The notes below the pieces were generated by a model, which was given only the letters and a program-made list of their open reading frames with translations, searched no databases and was not told the origin of the DNA. From positions 55,257-119,256 of the forward strand of contig CAVSMR010000004.1 of NCBI GenBank assembly GCA_963729115.1: DNA of 64,000 nt, written 5' to 3'. A program made the translations under genes and the position numbers. Shown here piece after piece: positions 1 through 10,148 of the stretch. Positions within the stretch are counted from its first letter, which is position 1; each line of letters opens with the position of its first letter. The DNA is from Actinophytocola sp963729115. Its GTDB lineage: Bacteria > Actinomycetota > Actinomycetes > Mycobacteriales > Pseudonocardiaceae.

Positions 1-901
1 CAAGGTCGTCACGGCCCAGAAGTTCCTGGAGGGCGAGGGTTTCCAGGTGCGGCGCCCGTTCCCCGGCGCCGACCTCGCGCTCGCCGACCCGTTCCTGCTG
101 CTGGACCACATGGGCGCCGTCGAGTACGGGCCCGGGGAGGCCAAGGGCGCGCCGTGGCACCCGCACCGCGGCTTCGAGACGGTGACGTACATGATCGACG
201 GCGCGTTCCAGCACACCGACTCCATCGGTGGCGGCGGCCTCATCACCGACGGCGCGACGCAGTGGATGACCGCCGGCGCCGGCATCCTGCACAACGAGGT
301 GCCGCCGCAGGAGATGGTCGCGCGCGGCGGCCTGTTCCACGGCGTGCAGCTGTGGGTCAACCTGCCGCGGGCGCTGAAGATGACCACCCCGCGCTACCAG
401 GACATCCGGGCCACCGACGCGACGCTGCTGTCCAGCGACGACGGCGGCGCGCTCGTCCGCGTGATCGCCGGTTCGGTCGCCGGCTTCTCCGGTCCGGGCG
501 CGACACACTCGCCGATCACGTACCTGCACGCCACCGTGTCCGCGGGTGCCCGACTCGCGATGCCGTGGCCCGCGGACTACAACGCGCTGGTGTACGTGCT
601 GTCCGGCCGGGGGACCGGCGGCGCGGAGGGCAGGCCGCTGCTGGAAGGGCAGCTGGCACTCTTCGGCCCCGGCGACGCCCTCACCGTGCGGGCGGCGGAC
701 ACACAACCGGCGAACTCGCCGACCGGCTGGGAGATCCTGGTGCTCGGCGGCCTCCCCATCAACGAGCCGGTCGCCCGCTACGGCCCGTTCGTGATGAACA
801 CCCGCGAGGAGATCGTGACCGCCTTCGACGACTTCCAGGCGGGCCGGTTGGGCAAGATCCCGGCGGAACACCTGGCCCACCGCGCAGTGGCCGACGACTG
901 A
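1..901 (+). CDS. Pirin family protein, 5'-truncated by the window edge
   Basis: The open frame runs in from the left edge (first full codon at position 2), so the N-terminus is missing; a GTG at 47 is an internal Val, not a convincing start. The visible part has a bicupin layout. The N-terminal cupin carries the pirin metal-ligand pattern HPHRGFETVTYM followed by GILHNE, which supplies the His, His, His and Glu ligands. A C-terminal cupin half follows (around VLSGRGTGG). Pirins are cytoplasmic non-haem iron proteins, and some bacterial members are quercetin 2,3-dioxygenases; the substrate here cannot be told. The gene is convergent with the alkyltransferase-like gene, and a long inverted repeat fills the gap. 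Family call is firm, activity unknown. Confidence 0.9.
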   Translation, partial: KVVTAQKFLEGEGFQVRRPFPGADLALADPFLLLDHMGAVEYGPGEAKGAPWHPHRGFETVTYMIDGAFQHTDSIGGGGLITDGATQWMTAGAGILHNEVPPQEMVARGGLFHGVQLWVNLPRALKMTTPRYQDIRATDATLLSSDDGGALVRVIAGSVAGFSGPGATHSPITYLHATVSAGARLAMPWPADYNALVYVLSGRGTGGAEGRPLLEGQLALFGPGDALTVRAADTQPANSPTGWEILVLGGLPINEPVARYGPFVMNTREEIVTAFDDFQAGRLGKIPAEHLAHRAVADD

Positions 902-905
902 CCCC

Positions 906-1022
906 GCGAGTCCCCCTTTCGGACACACTGAGTCGACGGTTCGTGCCGGCTCCGATGTGCATGAACCGTCGACACGGTGTGCTTGAACGGGGGACTCGCT
1001 GTGTCTGAACGGGGGACTCGCG
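906..1022. repeat. Intergenic inverted repeat, family 1, site A
   Basis: The left arm at 906-946 begins GCGAGTCCCCCTTTCGGAC and the right arm ends at 999. The arms are about 41 bp and pair imperfectly around a loop of about 12 bp. An extra half-arm follows (1001-1022, ending GGGGGACTCGC). It starts four bases after the pirin stop and ends three bases before the stop of the convergent gene, so it could act as a bidirectional transcription terminator; there is no T-run. Related copies are at 7836, 15890, 28577 and 38232. Confidence 0.75.
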
Positions 1023-1024
1023 GT

Positions 1025-1312
1025 TTACGGGTGCCAGCGGTACTCGCGCATGCTGACCTTCTCGCCGTCGGCCAGTACGCCTTCTGCCCGCAGCAGCTCC
1101 AGTTGACGGCGGGCGAGGCCGTGCGCGGGGGTGCCGTTCGCACGTAGGACCCGGTGCCACGGCAGGTCGTGGCCGTCCTCGGACAGGATCCGGCCCACCA
1201 GACGCGGGGTCGGGGCCGAGGCCAGCGCGGCGATGTCGCCGTAGGACGCGACCCGCCCACGGGGGATCGACTTGATCAGCTCCCGCACCCGCTCGTGCAG
1301 CTCCTCGTCCAC
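1025..1312 (-). CDS. MGMT-family alkyltransferase-like (ATL) protein
   Basis: A 95-residue protein from GTG at 1312; the frame stays open upstream, but similarity to the family begins at VDEELHERV. It is the DNA-binding half of the O6-alkylguanine-DNA alkyltransferase fold: SIPRGRVASYGDIA (recognition helix region), then PWHRV where true alkyltransferases have PCHRV. The catalytic Cys is therefore replaced by Trp, the mark of ATL proteins, which bind O6-alkylguanine lesions and flag them for nucleotide excision repair rather than removing the alkyl group. In M. tuberculosis an MGMT-like gene (Rv3204) lies next to adnAB in the same way. Divergent from adnA with 62 bp between starts. Confidence 0.88.
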   Translation of the reverse strand: MDEELHERVRELIKSIPRGRVASYGDIAALASAPTPRLVGRILSEDGHDLPWHRVLRANGTPAHGLARRQLELLRAEGVLADGEKVSMREYRWHP

Positions 1313-1374
1313 GGGAGCCAGTATGCCGGCGTGCCGGTGCGGGCATCGGACCGGCGGCGTGGTTCCATCGTCGC

Positions 1375-4300
1375 GTGGTCGCCACGAACATGCCGGCTCC
1401 CCGGCTCGTGCGCCGGCCGGTGGCACCCCGCGCACCGTCCCGGTGGGAACCGGCCGTGCAGCGCGTCCTCGACGGCGCGGACGGCTTCGTCCGTGTCCTC
1501 GGCGGCCCCGGCACCGGCAAGACCACCCTGCTCACCGAGGTCGCGGCCGACCGCATCCTGCGTGGCGGCGTCGACCCGGAACAGCTCCTGGTCGTCACCG
1601 CCAACCGGCGGGCGGCGACCGAGGTGCGGGCCGCCATCGCGCGGCTGCTCACCGAGCACGACCAGCACGACGACGTCCCGCGCACGGTCCGGGAGCCGCT
1701 CGTCCGCACCGTCCACTCCTACGCCTTCTCCGTGCTGCGCCTGCACGCCTTCATGCGCGACGTGCCCGGCCCGCGCCTGCTGAACGGCCCGGAGCAGGAC
1801 GCCGTCGTCCGCGAGCTGCTCGCCGGCGACATCGAGGACGAGGCCCACTACTGGCCCGACCGGCTGTGGCCCGCGCTCGCGGTGCCCGGGTTCGCCGAGG
1901 AGCTGCGCGACCTCATGCTCCGCGCCGCCGAGCGCGGGCTCGGGCCCCGAGGACCTCATCAAGCTCGGCCGGGACACCAAGCGTCCGGAGTGGGTGGCCG
2001 CCGGCCGGTTCGCGCGCCAGTACGAGCAGGTGACGCTGCTCACCAACGCCGCGGACAGCGCCGTCGCCCAGGAGAGCGCGCCCGCGCTCGACGCCGCGGA
2101 GCTGGTCGCGAGCGCGCTGCTGGCCCTCGAGACCGACGCGGAGCTGCTCGCCGCCGAGCGGGACCGGGTCCGCTACCTGCTGGTCGACGACGCGCAGCAC
2201 CTCGACCCGCTCCAGTACCGCCTGCTCGCCCGGCTCGGCTTCGCCGCCAAGGAGTTCGTCCTCGCCGGCGACCCCGACCAGGCCGTGTTCTCCTTCCGCG
2301 GCGCCGACCCGCGCCTGCTCGGCGACACCGAACCGGACGGCGGCACGGTCGTCCTGCGGGACTCGCACCGGATGGCGCCCGCGGTCCGCCAGGCCGTCGC
2401 CCGGCTCGCCGCCCGCCTGCCCGGGGTCCGCGCCGCAGCGGCTCATGCCGGAGCAGGAACAGGTCGAGAACTCGCGTGCGGCCGGCAGCGTCGACGTCCG
2501 GCTGCACACCACCGACGCCGCGGAGGCCGCGTGGATCGCCGACCAGCTGCGGCGCGCGCACCTGATCGACGGCGTGCCGTGGTCGGAGATGACGATCCTC
2601 GTCCGCTCGGTCACCCACTCCGCGCCGGTGCTGCACCGGGCGCTCAGCGCGGCGGGCGTGCCGCTCGCGACCGACGCGGAGGAGCTGCCGCTCGCCCGCC
2701 AGCCCGCGGTCCGCCCGTTCCTCGAGCTGCTGCGCTGCGCGACCTACCCCGCGGCTGCTCGACGTGCGGCGCGCGGAGCTGCTGCTGTCCTGCCAGTTCG
2801 GTGGCGCGGACCCGTTGGCGCTGCGGCGGTTGCGGCGCGGGCTGCGCAGGCTGGAGCTGGCCGCCGGCAACGACCGGCCCTCCGACGACCTGCTCGTCGA
2901 GGTGCTCAGGTCCGACGACCTCCTCGTCGCGCTGGAGGACTCCGAGTCGGCGAGCGTCCGCCGCGTCTCGGCGCTGCTCGCCACCGCGCGGCAGGCCATC
3001 GCGGACAACGCGGGCATCGAGCAGGTGCTCTGGTCGGTGTGGCAGCAGAGCGGGCTCGAGTCCCGCTGGGTGGCGCAGTCCGCGCGCGGCGGAACCATTG
3101 GCGCACAGGCGGACCGCGATCTCGACGCGATCGTCGGGCTGTTCGACGCGGCCGCCCGCTACGCCGACCGGCTGCCCGGCGCGGGTGTCACCGGCTTCGC
3201 GGACTTCCTTGCCGCGCAACGGATCGTGGGCGACACGCTCGCCCCGTCCGCGCAGCGCGGCGATGCCGTCGCGGTGCTCACCGCGCACGCGGCCGTCGGT
3301 CGCGAGTGGACGGTCGTGGCCGTGCTCGGCGTGCAGGAGGGCACCTGGCCGGACCTGCGGATGCGCGGCACGCTGTTCGGCGTCGAGCGGCTCGTCGACC
3401 TCCTCGCCGGCGTCGACGAGACCAAGGTGTCGGTCACCGCGCCGCTGCTCGCGGAGGAACGCAGGCTGCTGCTGGTCGCGCTGAGCCGCGCGCGGCGCAA
3501 GCTGCTCGTCTCGGCCATCCGCGGCGAGGACGAGCAGCCGTCCCGGTTCCTCGCCGAGCTGACCGGGGTGGACATCGAGGATCTCGAGGACGCCGGGCGT
3601 CCGACGTCGCTCGGCGGCACGCGGCGGGCGCTGGTGCTCGCGGACCTCGTCGGCGACCTGCGCCGCGCGGTGTGCGACGGCACCGCGCCGGAGGACCGCC
3701 GCCGGCGGGCGGCCCGCCAGCTCGCCAGGCTCGCCGACGCCGGGGTGCCCGGTGCGAACCCGGACACCTGGTACGGCCTGTCCGAGCTGTCGACCACGCA
3801 ACCCTTGCGGGTCAAGGGCGACCGGGTGTCCGTCTCGCCGTCGAACGTGGAGACACTGACCCGCTGCCCCCTGCGCTGGGTGGTCGAGCGGCACGGCGGC
3901 ACGGACCCGGCGGAGCTTGCGTCGATCACCGGGGTGCTGGTGCACGCGCTCGCGCAGGCCGCCGCGTCCGGCGCCGACGAGGTGCACCTGCGTGCCGAGC
4001 TGGACCGGGCGTGGGACGCGGTCGACGCCGGCGCGCCGTGGTTCTCCCGCAAGGAGCGCCAGCGGGTGCACGCGATGCTGGACACGTTCCTCGAGTGGCT
4101 GCGCAACACGCGCGGCGAGCTGACGCAGGTCGCGGTCGAGGAGGCGTTCGAGGTCGACCTGCCGGAGACCGACCCGCAGGTGCGGATCCGCGGCCGCGTC
4201 GACCGGCTCGAGTCCGACGCGGACGGGCACCCCGTGGTCGTGGACGTGAAGACCGGCCGGCAGCCGGTCACCGAGGCCGACGCGCGCGAGCATCCGCAGC

Positions 4301-4590
4301 TCGCCGTCTACCAGCTGGCGGCGGCGTACGGCGCGTTCGTCGACCTCGGCCTCGACACCGAGCCGGGCGGCGCGCGCCTGCTGTACGTCTCCAAGGCCAA
4401 CCGCAAGAAGGGCGCGACCGAGCGCAACCAGGAGGCGGTCGGCGAGGACGGCGTGAAGCACTGGACCGGCGTGGTCGCCGACGCCGCCGCCGCGAGCACC
4501 GGCCCCGAGTACGTCGCGCGGCAGAACCCGGACTGCCCGCGCTGCCCGGTCCGGGTCGCTGCCCGATGCACGCGAGCGGCCGGCAGGTAA
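1375..4590 (+). CDS. adnA: ATP-dependent helicase-nuclease AdnA (three apparent frameshifts)
   Basis: UvrD-like motor plus C-terminal RecB-like nuclease, about 1070 residues when the frames are joined (AdnA family about 1050). With AdnB it forms the mycobacterial-type motor-nuclease that resects double-strand breaks. Seen in order: Walker A GGPGTGKTTLL; Walker B-like LLVDDAQHLD; motif III GDPDQAVFSFRG; late helicase motifs; nuclease motif VVVDVKTGRQ; and Cys ligands CPLRW and CPRCPVRVAARC typical of the Fe-S nuclease domain. The reading frame changes at about 1947 (CCCC run), 2435 and 2753; each is cured by removing one base and no motif is lost. Start GTG 1375 or ATG 1390 is uncertain. It is followed after 4 bp by adnB. 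Sequencing error is the likeliest cause, real inactivation the alternative. Confidence 0.85.
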
Positions 4591-4594
4591 CCGA

Positions 4595-7500
4595 GTGATC
4601 AGCCCCCGCTCACTCGCGCGGGAGCTGGGTCTGCCGCCGCCGACCGACGAACAGGCCGAGGTGATCGCCGCACCCACCGACCCCGCGCTGGTCGTCGCGG
4701 GCGCGGGTGCGGGCAAGACCGAGACCATGGCCGCGCGTGTGGTGTGGCTGGTCGCGAACGGCATCGTCACCCCGGACCGCGTGCTGGGCCTCACGTTCAC
4801 CCGCAAGGCCGCCCGCCAGCTCGCCGACCGCGTCCGCTCCCGCCTGCGCAGGCTGGCCGGTTCGCGGCTGCCGTACCGGCTCGACCCCAGCGGCGGTCTG
4901 CTCGCCGACCTGTACGCGGGGGAGCCGACCGTGCTGACCTACCACGCGTACGCGGGCCGGCTGGTCGCCGAGCACGGGTTGCGGCTGCCGGTCGAGCCCG
5001 GGGCGCGCCTGCTGACCGAGACCGCGTGCTGGCAGCTCGCGCACCGGGTGGTGTCGACGTGGACCCAGGACCTGGAGACCGAGCGGGTGCCGGTCACCGT
5101 GACCAAGTACCTGCTGGACCTCGCGGGCGAGCTGTCCGAGCACCTCGTCGACGAGGACCGGCTGCGCGAGTACGGCGAGGATGTGGCGACGACGGTCGAG
5201 ACCGCGCCGCGCGGGCCGAGACAGCGTGCCGAGCTGTCCCAGGATCTGAAGGAAGTCGTCGCCACGCAACGGTTCCGGCTGGCGCTGCTGCCGCTCGTGC
5301 GTGCGTACGGCGAGGCGAAGCGCAAGGAGGGGGCGCTGGACTTCGCCGACCAGATGGCGCTGGCCGCGCGGCTCGCGAGCACGCAGCCCGAGGTGGCGGC
5401 GGGGGAACGGGAACGCTACGGCACCGCGCTGCTCGACGAGTACCAGGACACCGGCCACGCGCAACGAGTCCTGCTGCGGTCGCTGTTCGGTGGCCGGCAA
5501 CCGATGCCGGTCACGGCGGTGGGCGACCCGGTGCAGGCGATCTACGGCTGGCGTGGCGCGAGTGCGGCGAACCTGCCCCGGTTCGCGACCGACTTTCCCA
5601 TGCTGGACGACAAGAAGCTCGTGCCGGCCATCCGCTACGGCCTGCTGACGAGCTTCCGCAACCCGCCGGAGGTGCTGGCGCTCGCGAACGCGATCTCCGG
5701 TCCGCTGCGCGGTGCGGGCCTCGACGTGGACGAGCTGCGGGCGCCGGCGGGCAGCGGGCCCGCGGACGTGCGCGTCGCGTTGCTGCCGGACGCGGCGGCG
5801 GAGGTCGAGTGGCTGGCCGACGAGCTGGCGCAGCGGTGGCGGTTCATCAGCTGACGAACGGGACCAGCCGCCGACCGCCGCGGTGCTCGTGCGGCGGCGC
5901 GCCGACATGACCGACCTCGCGGCCGCGTTGCGGGCGCGGGGGCTGCCGGTCGAGGTCGTCGGTCTCGGCGGGCTGCTCGACGAGCCGGAGGTGCGGGACC
6001 TGGTGTCCGCGCTGCGGGTGCTGATCGACCCGCTCGCCGGCGCGGCCGCCGCCCGTCTGCTGACCGGCGCGCGCTGGCGGCTCGGCGCCGCCGATCTCGC
6101 CGCGCTGTGGAAGCGGGCCGCCGAGCTGGGGCAGGCCTACCAGCCGGAGGGCGAAGGCCGACTCGTCGACACGGTGCCGGGGGAGGGCGCGGAACAGGCC
6201 GGGCTGGTCGACGCCATCGACGACCCCGGCGCCGCGGACCAGTACTCGCACGAGGGCTACCGGCGGATCCGCACGCTGGGCGGCGAGCTGCGGATGCTGC
6301 GCCGCCGCCTCGACCAGCCGCTGCCGGAGCTGGTCGCGGACGTGGAACGCGCGATGCTGCTGGACATCGAGGCCACCGCCCGGGTCGGCGGTGCGCGGCG
6401 CGCGCACCTGCAACAAGTTCGCCGACGTGGTCTCCGACTACGCGCAGGCGAGCCCGTCGGCCAGCCTGTCCGCGCTGCTGGACTACCTGGCCGCCGCGGA
6501 GAGCGCGGAGGACGGCCTCGAACCGGGCGAGGTCGAGGTCGCGGAGGACCGCGTGCAGATCCTCACCGTGCACAGCGCCAAGGGCCTCGAGTGGGAGATC
6601 GTCGCCGTGCCGCACCTGGTGACCGACGTCTTTCCCAGCCGCAAGCGGACATCGTGCTGGCTGCGCGCGGTGACCGAGCTGCCCGCCGCGCTGCGCGGCG
6701 ACTCGGCCGACCTGCCCGTGCTCGACCTTTCCGGGGCCACGAACCGGAAGGAGGTCGAGGTCGAGCTGACCGGCCACGCCGAGGCGTTCGCCGAGCGCGA
6801 CCTCGTCGAGGAGCGGCGGCTCTGCTACGTGGCGCTGACCCGGTCCGAGCGCACGCTGCTGGTGTCCGCGCACTGGTGGGGCAGAACGGGTTCGCGGCCC
6901 AAGGGCCCGTCGGACTTCTTCACCGAGGTCGCCACCACGGTGTCCACAATGGACGAACGGGTCGCCTCGGTCGCGCACTGGGCGCAGCCGCCGGCCGAGG
7001 ACGAGGAGAACCCCCTTGCCACCGCGGAGCGCACCGCGCTGTGGCCGGCCGACCCGCTCTCGCTCGGCCGCGGTGACGTCGAGGACGCGGCCGCGCTCGT
7101 CCGCGCCGAGCTGACGTCGGTGCGCTCCGGCGAGCAGCTCGCGCTGGAGGCGGACGTCGGAAGGCTGGGTCGCGGACACCGACGTGCTGCTCGCCGAACG
7201 CGCCGCGCACGCCAACCGGCGCGAGGACGTCGTGCTGCCGGAGTCGATCTCGGTGAGCCAGCTGGTCGAGCTGGCCCGCGACCCGACGGCGCTGGCCCGC
7301 AGGCTGCGCCGCCCGCTGCCGTTCCCGCCGAACCCGGTGGCCCGCCGCGGCACGGCGTTCCACGCGTGGCTGGAGAAGCGGTTCGGCTCGCGGGCCCTGC
7401 TGGACCTCGACGAGCTGCCCGGCTCCGCGGACGCCGACGCCGCGTCGGACACCGACCTCGAGGCGCTGCAGGAGGCGTTCCTGGCCTCGGACTGGGCGGG

Positions 7501-7831
7501 GCGGTCGCCGTCGGAGGTCGAGGTGTCGTTCACCTGCGACGTGGACGGCATGACATTGCGCGGCCGCCTCGACGCGGTGTTCGCCGACGCGGACGGCGGC
7601 TGGACGGTCGTCGACTGGAAGACCGGCATGGTGCCGCAGGAGGACGAGCTGCCGGCGCTGACCGTGCAGCTCGCGGCGTACCGGCTCGCGTGGGCGAGCC
7701 TGTCCGGCGTGCCCGTCGACCGCGTGCGCGCGGCCTTCCACTACGTCCGGAGCGACACCACGCTGCGCCCGGCCGACCTGATGGACGCCCCCGCGCTGCG
7801 CACCCTCCTGCGCGGTGTCCCCACCAGGTAA
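4595..7831 (+). CDS. adnB: ATP-dependent helicase-nuclease AdnB (three apparent frameshifts)
   Basis: Partner of AdnA, about 1078 residues after joining frames, from GTG 4595. Visible: Q-motif/Walker A region VVAGAGAGKTETMAARV, GLTFTRKAARQLADR (motif Ia), LLDEYQDTGHAQ (Walker B/motif II), GDPVQAIYGWRGA (motif III), ILTVHSAKGLEWEIV (motif V), CYVALTRSERTLL (motif VI) and the nuclease motif WTVVDWKTGMVP. Frame changes at about 5843 (one T too many creates a premature TGA at 5852), 6411 and 7159; every one is a +1 that single-base removal restores. Family knowledge assigns the leading motor to AdnB. The operon continues over a repeat to the small secreted protein and channel, as near Rv3201c-Rv3200c. 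Confidence 0.86.
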
Positions 7832-7835
7832 CCCC

Positions 7836-7876
7836 GCGAGTCCACCGTTCAGACACCCTGAGTTGGCGTTTCGTGT
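7836..7876. repeat. Intergenic repeat, family 1, site B (single arm)
   Basis: A 41-bp stretch beginning GCGAGTCCACCGTTCAGAC and containing the second unit GAGTTGGCGTTTCG starts 4 bp after the adnB stop. It matches the left arm of sites A and E; I see no matching right arm in the following 100 bp, so this is a half element. Confidence 0.65.
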
Positions 7877-7991
7877 GTGTGCCGTGTGTGCAGCGACGGT
7901 TGCCACGCGTGCACTCGTGCCCGCCGCGGGGCCGATCCGGTGCGAGGTTGCCTGCCGAGGGCAGCAAACCGAACACCGAGGAGGTCCACAG

Positions 7992-8465
7992 ATGGGGATT
8001 CGCAAGGGTCTGATCGCGCTCGGGGCCGCGGTCGTCGCGCTCGGCGTGGCGTTCGCCGTGCCGACGCCGGACGCCGCGGCCAGCGGCAAGGAGCTCAGCC
8101 ACGCCGCGGCCGCCAAGAAGCTCAAGGCCGCCAAGATCACCTGGGTGTCCAGCGGCGGCTGCAGCGACCGCAACCGGCCCAACTGCACGTCGTTCAGCGG
8201 CATCAAGTCCGGGACGATCAGCGGCGTCGTCACCTTCAAGAAGTCCAGCAAGTGCAAGGTGACCATCACCGGCGGCACCGAGACCGGCCACGCGTCGGGC
8301 ACCTACAGCCACTGGAACGGCTACAAGGTCGACGTCGCGGTCACGTCCTGCGTGACCAACTACATCAAGCGCAACTTCAGCTCCATCGGCGGCAACAAGT
8401 GGCGGTCGGGCTCCGGCAACGTCTACTACTACGAGGGCAACCACTGGGACATCACGTACTACTGA
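7992..8465 (+). CDS. Small secreted protein with LAS/M15-type zinc-peptidase motifs
   Basis: 157 residues from ATG 7992, preceded by a good ribosome binding site (gaggaggt). An N-terminal signal peptide of about 30 residues (GLIALGAAVVALGVAFAV) is followed by about 127 mature residues with four Cys (CSDRNRPNC, SSKC, TSC), probably two disulfides. SHWNGYKVDV fits the HxxGxxxD zinc-ligand pattern of the LAS superfamily (M15 D-Ala-D-Ala peptidases), and the late EGNHWDI fits the ExxHW catalytic Glu/zinc His motif. Inference: a minimal secreted murein peptidase-like domain; it may also be a non-catalytic wall protein. A perfect hairpin follows the stop. Confidence 0.6.
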   Translation: MGIRKGLIALGAAVVALGVAFAVPTPDAAASGKELSHAAAAKKLKAAKITWVSSGGCSDRNRPNCTSFSGIKSGTISGVVTFKKSSKCKVTITGGTETGHASGTYSHWNGYKVDVAVTSCVTNYIKRNFSSIGGNKWRSGSGNVYYYEGNHWDITYY

Positions 8466-8468
8466 GCC

Positions 8469-8508
8469 AACCGTGGGGGTCGCCAAGCACCGCGCGACCC
8501 CCACGGTT
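8469..8508 (+). terminator. Strong hairpin terminator after the secreted protein gene
   Basis: A perfect 15-bp inverted repeat, AACCGTGGGGGTCGC at 8469-8483 and its complement at 8494-8508, with a 10-nt loop. It begins three bases after the stop codon at 8465. The right arm ends against TAGTCT, the probable -10 hexamer of the next gene, so termination and restart are packed in about 45 bp. Confidence 0.75.
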
Positions 8509-8513
8509 AGTCT
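8508..8513 (+). promoter_or_regulatory. -10 hexamer (TAGTCT) of the potassium channel gene
   Basis: TAGTCT ends 7 nt before GTG 8521, the spacing expected when transcription starts at the start codon (leaderless mRNA). No purine-rich ribosome binding site precedes the GTG, which supports this start. Confidence 0.5.
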
Positions 8514-8520
8514 CGCGCCC

Positions 8521-9628
8521 GTGACCAGCCCCGACGAGACCGAGCCGCCGCGGCCGCGACTCCGCAGGCCGAGGCTCGGCGAAGACCGGCTCACCGACCG
8601 GCCGGACCACTCACTGGTCGGCATCATCCGCATGCCGGAGGGCACGGTCAGCCCGATCACCTCGATCGTGCGCCGCATCATCGGCGCGCTGCTGGCCCTG
8701 TTCCTCGCGGTGATGATCGTCTACCTGGACCGCGACGGCTACCGCGACGCCAACGGCGACGGCCTGTCCTTCCTGGACTCCGTGTACTACGCGACCGTGT
8801 CGCTGTCGACCACCGGCTACGGCGACATCACGCCGGTCAGCCCCACCGCGCGGCTGGTCAACGTCCTGGTCATCACGCCGCTGCGGATCCTCTTCCTGAT
8901 CGTCCTGGTCGGCACGACCCTCGCCGTGCTCACCGAGCGGTCCCGCCAGGCATTCAAGCTGCAACGTTGGAGGCACAAGGTGCGCGATCACGTCGTGGTC
9001 GTCGGGTACGGCACGAAGGGCCGGTCGGCCGTGCGGTCCGTGCTGTCCGACGGGGTCGAGCCGGAGCAGATCGTCGTGGTCGACACCGACCACGCGATGC
9101 TCGAGGCCGCGTCCGCGCTCGGCCTCGTCACCGTGCACGGCTCCGGCACCCGCTCCGACGTGCTGCGGGTCGCCGGCGTGCCGCGCGCGCGGGCGATCGT
9201 GGTCGCCGCCAACCGGGACGACTCCGCGGTGCTGGTCACGCTGACCGCCCGCGAGCTCGCGCCCGAAGGCGCAGATCGTCGCGGCCGTGCGGGAGGCCGA
9301 GAACGTGCACCTGCTGCGCCAGTCCGGCGCGAACCAGGTCGTGGTGTCCAGCGAGACCGCGGGCCGGCTGCTCGGCATGGCGACGCACACGCCGACCGTC
9401 GTGGACATGGTCGAGGACCTGATCACCCCGGAGTCCGGCCTCGCGATCGCCGAGCGGGACGTCGAGCCGGGCGAGATCGGCGGCTCGCCGAGGCACCTGC
9501 CGGACATCGTGCTCGGTGTCGTCCGGTCCGGGAAGCTGTTCCGGGTCGACCACCCGGAGGCCGACGCCATCGAGGTCGGCGATCGCCTGCTGTACGTCAA
9601 GAAGGTAACGCCCGCGCACGAAGACTGA
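8521..9628 (+). CDS. TrkA-N/RCK potassium channel (one apparent frameshift)
   Basis: About 368 residues when joined; counterpart of Rv3200c beside adnAB. An N-terminal cytoplasmic stretch is followed by a first transmembrane helix (IIGALLALFLAVMIVYL), a pore loop with the selectivity filter STTGYGD, a second helix (LRILFLIVLVGTTLAVL), then an RCK/TrkA-N Rossmann domain (VVVGYGTKGRSAV, acidic VVVDTD) and a TrkA-C-like end. Four such subunits would gate K+ in response to a ligand bound to the RCK ring. At about 9265 one extra G (ccc-g-aag) throws the frame; removing it joins TARELAP to KAQIVAAVREAENV. Start GTG 8521 chosen from the leaderless promoter. Confidence 0.88.
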
Positions 9629-9665
9629 GCTACACCTGCGTGCCCGGATCTGCGACGATCACCGG

Positions 9666-10145
9666 GTGCGGATCTCGGGTGTGCTCGTCCCGACCGGCTA
9701 CCTCCGGTGGGCGGCCGCGGGCACCGGGGTCGTGGTGCTCGGCGTGCTGATCGCCGTGCTGGTGAGCGTGCTCGGACTCTTCGGCACGGCCGAGCAGGAC
9801 CACGGCACGACCACGAAGGCGACGGTCGTCACGGGCACGCCGTGCGACCGGTCGGGCGCCACGGAGACGGTGTCGTTCCGCGCCGCCGGCAAGGACCACA
9901 AGGCCCGCTTCGACGGCTGCGGCCACACGAAGGGCGAGCCGGTCGAGGTCACGGTGCCGGCCGCGCCACTGCCGGCGGACCTCGTCGTCCACGCGGCGGA
10001 GGCGGCCGTGGGCGACAGCGAGGACGGCGAGGGGCTCGGGCTGCTGCTGATCGTGGTGAGCGGCATCGCGGGCGCGGGGTACGCGTTCCTCGTCCGCAGG
10101 GGCCCGCGCGCCAACCGGCTGCCGAGGGCGCTGCGCCTGGCCTGA
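9666..10145 (+). CDS. Membrane protein of unknown function, two transmembrane helices
   Basis: 159 residues from GTG 9666. An N-terminal helix (VVVLGVLIAVLVSVLGLF) is followed by a roughly 80-residue external domain with two Cys (TPCDRSG, DGCGHT) and a C-terminal helix (LGLLLIVVSGIAGAGYAFLV) ending in basic residues. The layout suggests both ends inside and a disulfide-bonded loop outside. I do not recognise a family. It is convergent with the zinc metallopeptidase gene, 3 bp apart. Confidence 0.65.
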   Translation: MRISGVLVPTGYLRWAAAGTGVVVLGVLIAVLVSVLGLFGTAEQDHGTTTKATVVTGTPCDRSGATETVSFRAAGKDHKARFDGCGHTKGEPVEVTVPAAPLPADLVVHAAEAAVGDSEDGEGLGLLLIVVSGIAGAGYAFLVRRGPRANRLPRALRLA

Positions 10146-10148
10146 GCG

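Noticed and set aside
2644..4806. 720-codon minus-strand open frame
   Set aside because: Antisense to adnA/adnB with no recognisable motif; low-complexity Arg/Ala/Gly-rich translation typical of shadow frames.
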